Assembly: GCF_032854445.1 (NCBI RefSeq)
Contig: NC_088302.1
Span: forward strand, 52,606,046 to 52,670,045
Reading direction: 5' to 3'
From: Liolophura sinensis
Lineage: Eukaryota > Mollusca > Polyplacophora > Chitonida > Chitonidae
DNA: 64,000 bases
Shown here: in pieces, positions 35,285-47,900 of the stretch
How positions within the stretch are numbered: the first letter of the stretch is position 1
Layout of the letters: the number at the start of each line of letters is the position of its first letter
Notes under the pieces: generated by a model
Told to the model about the DNA's origin: nothing
The model's input: the letters and a program-made list of their open reading frames with translations, nothing else
Database searches by the model: none
Program-made: the position numbers and the translations under genes

Positions 35285-36295
35285 TTTAGCCTTGTTTCAG
35301 CAGGTGTGTTAGTTACTTGGTAAAGTTACGTGGTCCCTTGTTTCAGTAGGTGTGTCACGTATACCTGATGAAGGGAGATGGTCCCTTGTTTCAGCAGGTG
35401 TGTCATGTGTACCTGATGAAGGGATGTGGTCCCTTGTTTCAGCAAGTGTGTCAGGTATACCCGGTGAAGGGAGATGGTCCCTATTTTCAGCAGGTGTGTC
35501 AGGTATGCCTGGTGAAGGAAGGTAGTCCCTTGTTTCAGCAAGTGTGTTAGGTATACCCGATGAAGGGAGACGCTCCCTTGTTTCAGTAGGTGTGTCAAGT
35601 GTACCTGATGAAGGGAGGTGGTCCCTTGTTTCAGCAGGTCTGTCAGGTATACCCGATGAAAAAATGTGGTCCCTTGTTTCAGCAGGTCTGTCAGGTATAC
35701 CTGGTGAAGAAAGGTGGTCCCTTGTTTCAGCAGGTGTATCAGGTATACCTGATGACGGGAGATGATGCCTTGTTTCAGCTGGTGTGTTATGTACACCTGG
35801 TGAAGAGAGATGGCCCCTTGTTTCAGCAGGTCTGTCAGGTATACCTGGCGAAGAAAGGTGGTCCCTTGTTTCAGCTGGTGTGTCAAGTATACCTGATGTC
35901 GGGAGATGGTCTCTTGTTTCAGCAGGTCTGTCAGGTATACCTGGTGAAGAAAGGTGGTCCCTTGTTTCAGCTGGTGTGTCAAGTATACCTGATGTCGGGA
36001 GATGGTCCCTTGTTTCAACAGGTCTGTCAGGTATACCTGGTGAAGAAAGGTGGTCCCTTGTTTCAGCTGGTGTGTCAAGTATACCTGATGTCGGGAGATG
36101 GTCCCTTGTTTCAGCAGGTCTGTCAGGTATACCTGGTGAAGAAAGGTGGTCCTTTGTTTCAGCAGATGTGCCATTGTTATCTGGTGACAGAAGAGGTATA
36201 CCTGGAGGTGGGCCCTTGCTGTAGGAAGTGTGTCAGGTGTACCTGAGGAAGTGAGGTCGTCCCTTGTTTCAGCAGGTGTGCCAGGTATATCTGTA
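35285..36295. repeat. 48-bp minisatellite (~21 copies), open in several frames
   Basis: The unit reads TGGTCCCTTGTTTCAGCAGG, then TCTGTCAGGTATACCTGGTG, then AAGAAAGG. From about 35860 to 36160 copies alternate in a 96-bp pattern (CTGGTGTGTCAAGTATACC... with CAGGTCTGTCAGGTATACC...). Since 48 = 16 codons and the unit lacks stops, ORFs of 218 and 146 codons (plus) and 282 codons (minus) arise. Several frames being open at once, with no splice sites or domain, argues against coding. Confidence 0.9.
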
Positions 36296-38044
36296 TATAA
36301 CTTCCATCGCCAGATATACCTGGCCTTCTGCCCTATTTCCTCTAAGAATAAACATAACCCTATAGTTGAAAAAGTGAAATAGTGTTGAGTGTTTCATTTT
36401 CACACGCCATTAACACCTAGACGAAGACGCCATGCATGACTTGTATGAGTCATGTAAGAGTGCCATAGACTGGATCAGTCTGACTCCATGTGAAGACGAC
36501 ACCCCCCGCTTCGACTAATGAAGTCGTGTTTGGGAATTCAGTTCCGGCTAGTTCTGAAGTAACTACACAGCATGGTGTTTGTCAGGTATCTTCCAGATTT
36601 CCTCCAGACGTGAACCAGATCGTCAAAGTACAGTAAGGTATAAAAATCCCTGCCAAATAAATGAATTAATACGAGCATAATATTCCAAACAGCACTGCTT
36701 CGTTGTTATAAATCAGAGCCATGGGGTACGTACAATAACATAGGGTGAATAAGCCTATCTTAGGTTGAACTCTGCTGTGTATATAGGGTACACCATACTT
36801 GCCTTCTTGCGCTAAGCAAAGCGAACTGGGTCGATGTCCACGACTGACCGGCCTGTAGCGCACGAAGGCCCGTCATAAATCAAACAAATCTGCCCGGTTT
36901 TATCGTCACTTGTCCATCCGGGCTCCGAGTTAGTTTCAATAGTATTGGTTCGAGGAGGTTGGCTTGTACACAGATTCCAGGAGCTCGATATCAAATCGGG
37001 GGTAGTATACAAGACCACTTGTCTTCTTCGTGTCAATATTTCCCGGGAAACAGAGCAATGACAAAAACCCTCACGGGCCGCCACAGGTCAATGGGTTCTT
37101 TTCACACACTGACGCCAACCGAGAAAGAATATCTTAACGCAAAAGCTTCCCCATAGGATTGATCCTGGTATTATGTTTAAAAAATCAGGCTTACGTGACT
37201 ATGGATGTCAATTTTTCTTGAAATGAAGACAATGGAGTAGACTTAGAGTAAAGCATTTTTATTAAAAATAGATATATTTGTGTGAAGGCATGGCTTTTTA
37301 ATAACAATATTGCAACTTTGTGACATATATAGCATGAAAAGTTAAAAAAGTTAAAAGAAGTCATGTTATAGGTATTTGTCATTGATTAGTTAAGCCCGGG
37401 ATTAGCCACTAGTACGCAGATGGAATAAACAGAGCCATGGGTTTTTAGCCAATTATCTCGTCCACATGCTTGCCTAAGAATGGCACCGGAAGTGTGAAAG
37501 GAATGTGTACAAAGTAACACAGTAGACTTACACTTTGATCCAACTGCCTATTTTCTTGAATCGGTCACTTGGTTGTTGGTTGTTCGGATAGCCTAGTAAA
37601 AACAAACTTTGTACATACCAGATATCAAAACAAGGGAAACTCCGAATATTTATTTTATTTATTTATCTGATTGCTGTTTTACGCCGCGCTCACTGAGTAA
37701 TAAAATCAACATATTTGGTATTCTACATTTGGGCGTAACTAGATAGCCATCTTCAGGAATATACAACATCAAGAAAATTCAGGCCATATATACACAGTAG
37801 AGAGTAAACGGGAAACAAGCACGTACAATCACAAAATTAAGAAAGCTACATCATAATTCTTTTTCAAATATCAGATGTGGTCACTTTGCATTTGTCTTTA
37901 AAATTCCCTTGTCTCGTGTCTCTCAAGGCCACGCTAACGCAACCCGTAGAATATAAACGCAGGACATTTGTCGAGTGGTAGTTCTTCACTAGTTCTATCT
38001 CACCAAATATACAAGGACTGCACTATACCGTTACGGCTTCCGCT
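36296..38044. other. intergenic; SINE tail fragment and a possible coding island at 36812-37084
   Basis: 36800-37160 is less AT-rich, with a 90-codon minus ORF (36812-37084) of balanced composition but no recognised domain; its end (GQICLIYDGPSCATG) could be an exon fragment. At about 37650-37690 a reverse-oriented SINE tail is visible (TTTATTTATCTGATTGCTGT-TTTACGCCGCGCTCA). Confidence 0.35.
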
Positions 38045-39075
38045 GCTGGTGTAACCCTGCTGCGTCGTTTTTCAATAGCGTGTATGGAAAGAGGCTGCCT
38101 CATTTATTGTCCAGTAAGCATTTTTTTCTTAGCGAGTATGGAAAGAAGCTTTCTCACCTGTTGTCAAGAAAACGTCGTTTCTCTTAGCGTGTATGGAAAG
38201 AGGCTGTCTCATTTATTGTCAAGTAAGCATCTTTTTTCTTAGCGAGTATGGAAAGAAGCTTTCTCACCTGTTGTCAAGAAAACGTCGTTTCCCTTAGCGT
38301 GTATGGAAAGAGGCTGTCTCACCTGTTGTCAATAAAGCGTCTTTTTTCTTAGCGAGTATGGAAAGAGGCTTTCTCACCTATTGCCAAAAAGCGTCGCTTT
38401 CCCCTTGTGTCTATGAAAGAAGATCTCTCATAGGTTGCCAATAAAACGTTTGCCCCTTTTGTCTATGAAAAGAGGCTCTCTCATCTGTTTTCTATAATGC
38501 ATGGCTTTCCCCTCGTGTCTGTAGGAAAGCCTCTCACTTTATGAAAACTAAGAGTCGTTTTTTCCTCGTGTCCATGGAAAAAAGCTCCATCACAGGTTGC
38601 CAATGAAACTCTTTCCCTTCGTGTCTATAAAAAGAGGCTTTCTCACCTAATGCCAATTAAGTGTCGTTTTCCTCGCGTATCTATGGAAAGAAAACTCTCT
38701 CACAGGTTGGAAAATAAAACGTTTTCCCTTTGAGAAAAGAGGCTCTCTCATCTATTTTCAATTAAGCCTGTTATGTCTATAAAAAGGCTCTCTCACCTGA
38801 TGTAATTAAGTGTCGTTTTCCCCAGCTTGTCAGTGGAAAGAGGCTCCCTCGCCTTTTGGCAATTGAGCGCCGTCTTTCCGTCGCGTCTATGGAGAAATGC
38901 TCTCGCACCTGATCACACGTGCCAGTAAAGAGAGCCATCTCTCGCCGGTTGCTGACAAAACGTTGTTTTTGTAGCATGTCTGTGGAAAGGCTGCCTAACC
39001 TGTTGTAAATAAAGCAAAGCGTTGTTTCCCCACGTTTCAGAAGTTTATCTCACCTGTTGCTAATAAAGGACCATT
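38045..39075. repeat. degenerate ~58-60-bp minisatellite
   Basis: Repeated motif 'CGTCGTTTTTCTTAGCGTGT-ATGGAAAGAGGCTGTCTCACCTGTTGTCAA' with many substitutions and length changes. Copies near 38100-38340 are most alike. About 17 copies. Non-coding. Confidence 0.85.
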
Positions 39076-39089
39076 TTTAATAGCGTAGC

Positions 39090-39735
39090 TAAACGTATGC
39101 TGAATGTAGCTGTATGCGGTAGTGTTAGTGGTAAATCATGGTGCAGCTGTATGCAGAGCTTTAGTGGTAAATCATGGTGCAGCTGTATGGAGTAATTTTA
39201 GTGGTAAATCATGGTGCAGCTGTATGCGGTAGTGATAGCGGTGAATCATGGTGCAGCTGTATGCAGAGCTTTAGTGGTAAATCATGGTGCAGCTGTATGG
39301 AGTAATTTTAGCGGTAAATCATGGTGCAGCTGTATGCGGTAGTGATAGCGGTGAATCATGGTGCAGCTATATGGGGTAGTGTTAAAGGTAAATTATGGTA
39401 CAGCTGAATGCGGTAGTTTAAGTGGTAAATCATGGTGCAGCTGTATGTGGTAGTGTTAGATGTAAATCATGGTGCAGCTGTATGCGATAGTTTTAGTGGT
39501 AAATCATGGTGCAGCTGAATGCGGGGTTTTAATGGTAACTCATGGTGCACCTACATGTGGTAGTGTTAGAAGTAAATCATGGTGCAGCTGTATGCGGTAG
39601 TTTTAGTGGTAAATCATGGTGCGGTTGTATGCGATAGTGGTAAATCATGGTGCAGCTGGATGCGGTAATTTTAGTCGTAAATCATGCAGCAGTTGTACGC
39701 GGTAGTGTCAGAGGTAAATCATGGTGCAACTGATC
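39090..39735. repeat. ~37-39-bp minisatellite
   Basis: Repeated motif 'GGTAAATCATGGTGCAGCTG-TATGCGGTAGTGTTAGT', about 17 copies with length variation. It begins just after the previous minisatellite ends, so two unrelated arrays are nearly contiguous. Confidence 0.85.
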
Positions 39736-41800
39736 ATGCATAATCGGTTGAGGGTGATGACATGAGCTGCATCAGGGTCTTTTGTCCTGGGATATAATCA
39801 CAATGCTTACAATATTAACTATAGACCACGGTGTGTAAATTAACAAGTGCATTTGATTATTCACAGTTAAGCAAGCGTTCGATATCCAAGATCAGCCACG
39901 AGCTAGATCAAGTCTAAGAAAAGTAAGTTTGATTATGAACGTAGTCGAGATGGTCCAATTGTAGTCGCGTCTATCCTACGATACAGACACGACATGGTGG
40001 GACGTCATTCATAGTGCTTCACTCAGACATCTCCTTGGATATCGCGACACTGGCATCGGACTGTTATTTTTTACAAATCTACTAAAAAGGGAACAGGTTC
40101 ATTGAAGATGTTTTATGCGTCCTGTGTATGCCATGGAAATATTGTCATCTCGAGGGGTAAAAACAAATCCCAACATTGGAAACAGGTATGTAGTATTTGG
40201 AAGCCCGTTTTTGTGACTACAGTAATTAGAATAATTTGATTACTTTCTATACATAGTTTCTCCAACTCCGTTTGATATCTGATGACAAATTTTGTTCAGC
40301 TCATTGATTGATGCCAGCTGCATCGACAATCCGGGTTTATATAAAGGTACGGGGTACCGGTAATTTGATACTTCCCACGTCATTATTCTGCTCTCATGCT
40401 GGCCAATCAAAAAGCGTTTGATAAGATGATGACGCAGACAAGGACTAGCGCGTAAGCTGATGACCACATGTTGACGGTTCAAATGTTTGTTTGATGTAAA
40501 TCGTCTCATGTATAACGGTAATATGGTGCCACGAGTTATTCAGTCTGACCGGAATTACGCTGTTTATTTAGCTTGGTATCACTGGAGCTGTAAAAGGCGG
40601 ACTTAGAACATACACATCTGTATTCTTTATATGGGGTTCAGTTACCGCTTTATGGCAGATTAGCATATTTATAGAGATTCATTGCCACGATATATATCAA
40701 AGAAGAAAGTATAAGTTTGCCTCTTACTGTAATCTGATTTACCAAGACAATATCACTGATTTTGTCTTGGTAAATTGTGTGCAACATTTCCGAATTGGGT
40801 TTCGATTGTGTGTAACAATAATGTGAAGAAAACAGTATCTTCATTAAAACTAACAGTAGGCCCAATAGACTTTCAAGTGTCATGAAGGTCTAAACTATTC
40901 TAATTTTGGCCTACACAAATTTCAAATCCACTCGATTAAGGTCAAGACAATGAATCATCTGCTACATTTTCTCTAAAATTCATTCATTTATTTATTTAAT
41001 TAGTGTTTTAGGCCGTACTCAAGAATATTTGACTTGTACGACAGCGATCAGCATTGTGGTAAAAGGAAACCATAAAATTCATACAAAAACTAGTAATTAT
41101 GGGCAATGTACATCACCTGTCAGATATAGAAAATTTAAGAACTTAATAAACCAACTCAAAGAAAGTGCCATTATCTGTAATCTCTTGCGGTCAGAGAGCT
41201 ATGGGTGACTTACAGCTCTAAATTGCCAAAGAAAATCCGGCACAGTTTTTGTCCAGATGTTGGACACCGTCGCTCGCCTCAGGGATCCTCCGTGATATAA
41301 AGTATGAAACAGATCTCAGCGTCTTTAGGCGAGTTGCTCAGTGGATGGTGGATCGGCATAAAAATCCGCTGCAGACTGCGTAAGCGTGCTTTAAATCGGT
41401 TAAGATGTACGTCATCGGAAACAATTTCTGAGAATTAAAAGGTACAGGATGTCACCGGGTGGACAAGCCATACAGTCTTATCTGACGGCGATGCTTGGTA
41501 ACCTGTGGTGTCCTGAGCAATGCCCTGGCCTAGATCTGCACAGAAACTGAGGGAAAACACGAGAAGAAAACCGGACTAAAGAGCTTTTGCAGTCGTGATA
41601 CTGATGAATGTCAAGGTGTGTGTCAGCAACATTTGTCTGTCAGCTTCAAGCTTTGGTCATCAGCAATGACACGGGGAAAGAGAAGCTTAGACATTCTGTC
41701 CTTGCGAACTGCGAGTGCTTTCTCTCAACTGGAATAAATCCGAGCGGATCGACATAATATATGATCATGCAATTATCGGCCATTTTCTGAGAGGTTGTGC
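39736..41800. other. intergenic; upstream region of the Ig-superfamily gene
   Basis: No convincing exon. A reverse-oriented SINE 3' fragment lies at about 40980-41080 (ATTTATTTAATTAGTGTTTT-AGGCCGTACTCAAGAATATT). The remainder is AT-rich until composition rises near 41200. Confidence 0.4.
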
Positions 41801-41943
41801 TGTAGCCGGCAGTGCGTGTGTAGAGAGAGGGAGAGAGAGTGAGCTGTGTTAGAGTGAACACGGAACCCGGGCTGAGAGCTATTGCTTCCAGCCTCCCTTG
41901 CTGGTGCTATCCACGAGGATACAGCGCTGGCACAGCTAACATC

Positions 41944-44900
41944 ATGGTCGGACGGATAGCCTTTGTCATTTGCTTTGCTTTTGCGTGGTCAACGTCTTAC
42001 ACTGCTGGTAAGTAGACTTGTACAGCATGTGACTGTGTCGTGCAGTTTCATAAGCCGTTTTAGCCAAGAATGCGGGCAAAGCATTGAATCATGTGGTGTT
42101 ACCGATCAATGGCCTGCCTGGAATTGTCTCTTCTTCACTTGTCTAGAACCGCGGCGTACATGTGGACACCAGCGAGGTACGATCATACCGGGAATTACCA
42201 CAACGGATTCTCGTCTCACATGGTTCTCTGCTATCTAGTCTATCTCTAGCGATAGGCATGCATCCACCGCCAGCACAGTTTAAGTTTTCGCTGCAAAGAC
42301 GGCCTGCACAGAACAATCGTTATGAAAGCTGCAATGTCGTGGACACCGAAGACGAAGCAATTAAGCAAAGGTGTATGATTTCTGCACGTATTATTCTTGT
42401 TCATGTGTATTATTCGGATATTTCACAGCTTGGTGACTATTCTTCCTGTCTATGTTTAAACGTGAGACTTATAGCTGCCACAAATCGATGCCGATTACGG
42501 TAGCCAAACACTCAGGCCGGAATCAATTAGGGCCGAATGGACGCTGGTATTTAGGCCAGCAATACCGACGGTAGTATTGTCCATATAGTGTGCTGGAATA
42601 TCACAACAGACTAAATGGTTCAATTCCAGCCTGGTATGTACTGCAGTCCGTCTGTGGCCAATGTCACGGCCGTTGTGGGAGTTGCTGCTAGCGAGTGGAT
42701 TGCATGTAGAATTCCATTTGCTTTGGGCTCGGGAATCTAAATCTGCAATCGTCTACCTTTGTAGAGTGGTCGATACAGACTACTGTTTATTAGGGTGTAA
42801 TGTGATTCTTATAAAGATGGGGGTTTAACAATCGCGCTGTATCACTGGTGCCGCCTCTTTGCGAAGGCGGAATAGTGAAGTAGTCGGCTCAATCCTGGCC
42901 AATGCATCCTCGTTAACAGGCTGTGTTGTAAGTGCGCTGACTTGATCAAGTTGCCATTACGTTCCTTGTTTGGTTATATGATCAAAACCCAATAAATCTC
43001 CTCATGATAGTCCTAATATGTGATGGCAAAAGTGAGAATGTATGCTTTATCAAACATGTTGACAAACTCGAATCGTGCATTATGGCAATTATGTGCTGTG
43101 TAGGATAATATCAACATGGGATCTAGAGCATGCATGAGCAGGGGTGTGTCATATAGGGCTTTTGTGTTCTACATCACCCGGTCAACTATACGTGCATTTA
43201 CTTTTTGTGTACGTGCTCTTTCTTCCCTTGCAACGGCAACTTTATTTACATTTGTTTCTTGAGTGATTTTCAGTTTATAAGATTATTTCTTCCTTTTCTC
43301 GGGTGAAGTAAGCATGGGTTTCTTGCAATGCTTTTCCAGTTTCAGTCACATCATCTTGGAACGATCTCTGTACTATGTTGCAATTTATGAACTGGTTTTA
43401 TTGACCGGAAACGTCCTTATTAGTTAACGGCTGGTATACGAATGTCTGTTTCGACGCCTACATTATTAACTTAACACGACCCAGATTAGGCAGCTTGTAT
43501 TGTCTTTCAAGCATCATTAGTGCAGACTTTAGTCTTTTGTAAGGCCTTTCGGTTTCACACAGAATAAAACCAGAAAATCAGAAAACTAAGGCAGTAGTCG
43601 TGTAAATAATGTAGTGTTTCCACGGTGTGAGCATGACTGAGACACACATAGGTGACGAGCAGCACTAGTTGTTGTACAGGATGAGCATCTGTGACAGATA
43701 AAGTAGTACAAGTTGTTCTGCGCACTGAACATCGGTAGCAGATGTAGAGCTCACGGGTAGCACTAGCTGTTCTATACACTGAGCATCAGTCCAAGGTGTA
43801 GAGATCATTCACGGGCAGTATTTGTCGTGTTGAAACCAAGCATCGCTTTTCATCCTTATTTAAGGGGGTACATGTTGTAGGTGAAGTCAATAAGGTCACA
43901 GGCTCGTATCCAGCTCTAACAGGTCTGACTTTGGAGCTTGGCCACGTCATGAATCAAAATCACAGCGCAGTATCTATGTTTGTAATGACATCACTGAAAT
44001 GCACTATGCAAATCGCACATGCTCCTCATCACAAATTTAAACAAATTTAAACCTCTTAGAAGACCTGTGTGGGCTGTTTTCAATCAGACCACAGGTTATA
44101 TATGTACATGTTCGACATACCAGACTCAAAATGAGAGACAGGCAGCTCAGCGCCATTTAAAGGTATACCATATAAAAATCGAAGGTATATTAAGTTTATG
44201 GGCAATTTATTTCATCTGATAAGAAATCATATTGCTAGATTGCCAAAGTTATGCTGACAATATTGAGTCGAATATACAAATGGTTTACCTCAGGTTCTGA
44301 ACTGTGTAATGCATTTCGTCTATCTCTGTGTTGTATGACAATACGAGCGCAAAAAATAATAGAACTCCTGTTGCATATTGATCCCCGAATGACGAATGCT
44401 GTCAGCTATACATCACTGATAACGTTAAATTGAAACTGATAAAACACATTGCCTTAGTTCGCACAACAGCTATTTTCGTGGTTTCCCCTATGTTGCACAT
44501 AACGGATCGTACAAATAGACAACTTGTAATGGCTCCCAGTTTGACCAAGGCACTCTGTATTGCATTGTAATCTTGGTGTCATAAATACTTGCATTAATAT
44601 CACAGTAACATCATATACTGGCAAAAAATGGGAAAACCTGGAGAACAAAGTCTTGAGCTTCAAAACCCACAGTTTCTTTTTATTTTCAACGACTTCTGTT
44701 TGGAATTACATACAAGACAAAATAAGGGAAGGCATTTCTTTTTTTATATGTAACGCTTGATGCAAAAGCGTTTGCAGTGCTTTACTGAGTTGTGTCGAAT
44801 ACAGCATTTAATGTAAAATGACTCTGGACTGGATGTTTTGAGTTGCTTGAGAAATAGAAGTTTTGATGTAAAATGAGTGTCGAGAGCTTTTCTGAATTGC

Positions 44901-47900
44901 TTGGTAAAGGCAATGCTTGATGTAAACTGAGCTTGGATTTATTTTCTGAATTGCTTTATGAATACATTATTTGATGCAAAAAGGCTTTCTGAGTTACTTG
45001 GTCAGCACAGTGGTTGATGCAAACTGCGCTTAAATTGGCTTTCTGAGTTGTTTGATCAGTATAATGGTTGATGTAAAATGCGGTTGGACTGGTTTTCTAA
45101 GTTGCTTGGCCAATACGCTGGCTGCTGTAAAATGCATTTGTGTGAGCTTTCTGAGTTGTTTGGTTAGTAGAGAGATTGATGTGAAATGCGTTTGCATTGT
45201 CTTTCTGAGTTGGTTGTTTAAGTCATGATTAACATTATGATACACCCTCATTCTCTCTCTTCCTGCTAACACCTGCACAGAGTCATTATCGTGATAAAAA
45301 AGCCCAATACGCACTTTACTTAACCACTCTGGGTAATTAGTTTCACTAAGTGTAGTTGATGATAAGTCTTTTTGAAGAAAAAGCGTAATTTTACTCTTAA
45401 AATATAGGACCACTGGATAGAGAGGGACTATGGAAAGCGTAGAGAGGTATAGGGAAGTGAGGGTGGGGGGGGGGGGGGGGGGAGAGAAGCACAACTGCCT
45501 GTAGGTATGTCAGAAGCCGTAGTCAGTCCATCGCTAATAAAACAATAGCGTATGAATAATTGACACAACACGGAAGCCAGTTGATTAAGTTATTACCCAT
45601 GCTAGGTCTGTGTCCAGATGCATGACAAGGCGGTGTTCCGGCCCAGGCATGTCAGAAGACGTCAGCATAACCTGGGGAACCATGCACCAAGTACACACTA
45701 TTATAGCCATTTTTTTATATCCTAACGAACAGCCTCAATCGACCAAGAAATGGATCAGTCATGTTACCACTTCATCACTGGGTGAGCGGCAGTAAGCAGG
45801 CTAATCAGTCAGTTAATCAATAAAGGTAACTTATCTAACGCCAAGTCAAAATGCGATATCAACTATCCAGGCGGCACCACCTTAGACCAGTATCTATTAA
45901 AAATCACTTGTTTTTTCAGTTGTATGTCATCTTTGGGTGATAGAGATACATATATAAAGGGTGCGGCTAGTCTTGCAGATTTTTCACAAAAACCAACAGA
46001 AACGTCTTGCAAATGTAGCAACAGTAAGAGAAAAACATTTACTCCATCAACACGGGGCAACAGAAATACTGGTTCCCAGAGTAGCCCAGCAGAAGCAATC
46101 ACTTGTGCTTACAACATGCGGCAATAGAAATTCTGGTCCCCAGAGTAGCCCAGCAGAAGCAATCATTTGTGCTTACAACATGCAGCAATAGAAATCCTGA
46201 TTCCCAGAGTAGCCCAGCAGAAGCAATCACTTGTGCTTACAACATGCGGCAATAGAAATACTGATTCCCAGAGTAGCCCAGCAGAAGCAATCACTTGTGC
46301 TTACAACATGCAGCAATAGAAATTCTGGTCCCCAGAGTAGCCCAGCAGAAGCAATCACTTGTGCTTACAACATGCGGCAATAGATATACTGATTCCCAGA
46401 GTAGCCCAGCAGAAGCAATCACTTGTGCCTACAACATGCGGCAATAACAGCTTTATGTTTAACAGCAGCAGTTGTACATAGATCAACAGTAAGGGAACCA
46501 ACTAGATAGGACGGCTAATGGTCCCCCAGATCGACTGCCTGCAGTGGAAGTAGTTATGTAGTTATGTGTACGAATGAGGATCTCCTGGGGATTTTTGTGA
46601 TGCGGCGTTAATGATTGGTAAATAAGGACAAATCAAAGCCCCATGGGTGTCAACGACATAAGTGCATGCTATCCATCTTATTAGCCAGATAATGAAAGCC
46701 GGAGAATGATCAACACAAATTAGGCGTGCCGTTAATAAAGAAATCAGAAAGTGTTGGCACGTAAATGCCAACACTATCGTTTGTGATTTGTCCATGGGAA
46801 ACAGTGCTCAGTAAATCAAAGACAACCCCAGCCCAGGATTAATACTGAAGTTCCTGTTATCGGGAGATCAGCTGGCGAAACGCTTTGGGTTACGTGACAC
46901 GGCCAGCAAATTGATTTTGATGCGTTCATATTTATTGGTCGGGAACGTTCTGCAGACGATGAAGATGTATAAAAAATTGTTCCCTGTCGTAGTTTTTCTT
47001 TGTTGCACCATCCCAAAGCCTACCCCTGTGCCTGTCAGCCTCATTTTCTGTCTGTCTGTAACGGGAGTTATATCTTAACTGTGGAACATGCGATAGTCAA
47101 TTTTAGAACGCTTTACATTATCATCAACAACCGTGTCAGTGTGGGCATGTTGGTTGACATCAGTTTTTGGTTTCAGATATTTTCACTACCAGACAAAAAC
47201 GTCATTAATCATTCTGACTTGTATTTTTAACATTTCACATATCCTTCCATATAAGCTGAACTTCCAGCAGATAAATTATGAAAGCTTCTTACGTGTTTCT
47301 TGATGTAAACCTGTCTTCACTGTAAGAATAAAAACCCTACACTGTAACAAATGTCACTGTAATTTTACAGTGAAAAGTGCTGGCAATTTAGTGACCAGTT
47401 AAATTCACTGTATATTTACAAGATGTACTGTTTAATATTTACACCCAAAATAGTAGTATATTTTCACATATACCATTATAAATGATCAGTTAACATTGCA
47501 AATTAACAAAATCTAGATATCTACCAAGGGTGTACATTTACATCAAAGTGCACTGTAAATGGTCAAACAGCTACAGTTTTACGCACAATGCTGTAAATAC
47601 ACATCGACTAGAGTAAAATGACACCACACAGGTGCAGAATTGAGCTGGAAAATGGTGTAAAGTATTTACAACATTATTTAATGTAACAATATACAGTGCT
47701 TCGGGCTGTAAATTTGCATTCAGGTCTTACAGTATAATTCTTCTAGTTTTTGGGACACCTGCTTTCTTTAGCCAATATACATGTAATTGTGGCAAGAATA
47801 TTTAGTTTCTTTTTTCACTTGGTTAGTCCATCTAATTAACAACATTTTCATATCTTTACTTATATAAAAAAAAACTAAGAGAGAAGTATTCTTTGCTTCC

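Noticed and set aside
35326..36174. 282-codon minus ORF as a possible periodic protein gene
   Set aside because: The 48-bp period keeps several frames open on both strands; no flanking gene structure. Kept only as a finding to test.
45030..45494. 154-codon minus ORF with a proline run and KQLRK repeats
   Set aside because: The prolines come from the G18 tract and the repeats from the 44760-45225 minisatellite.
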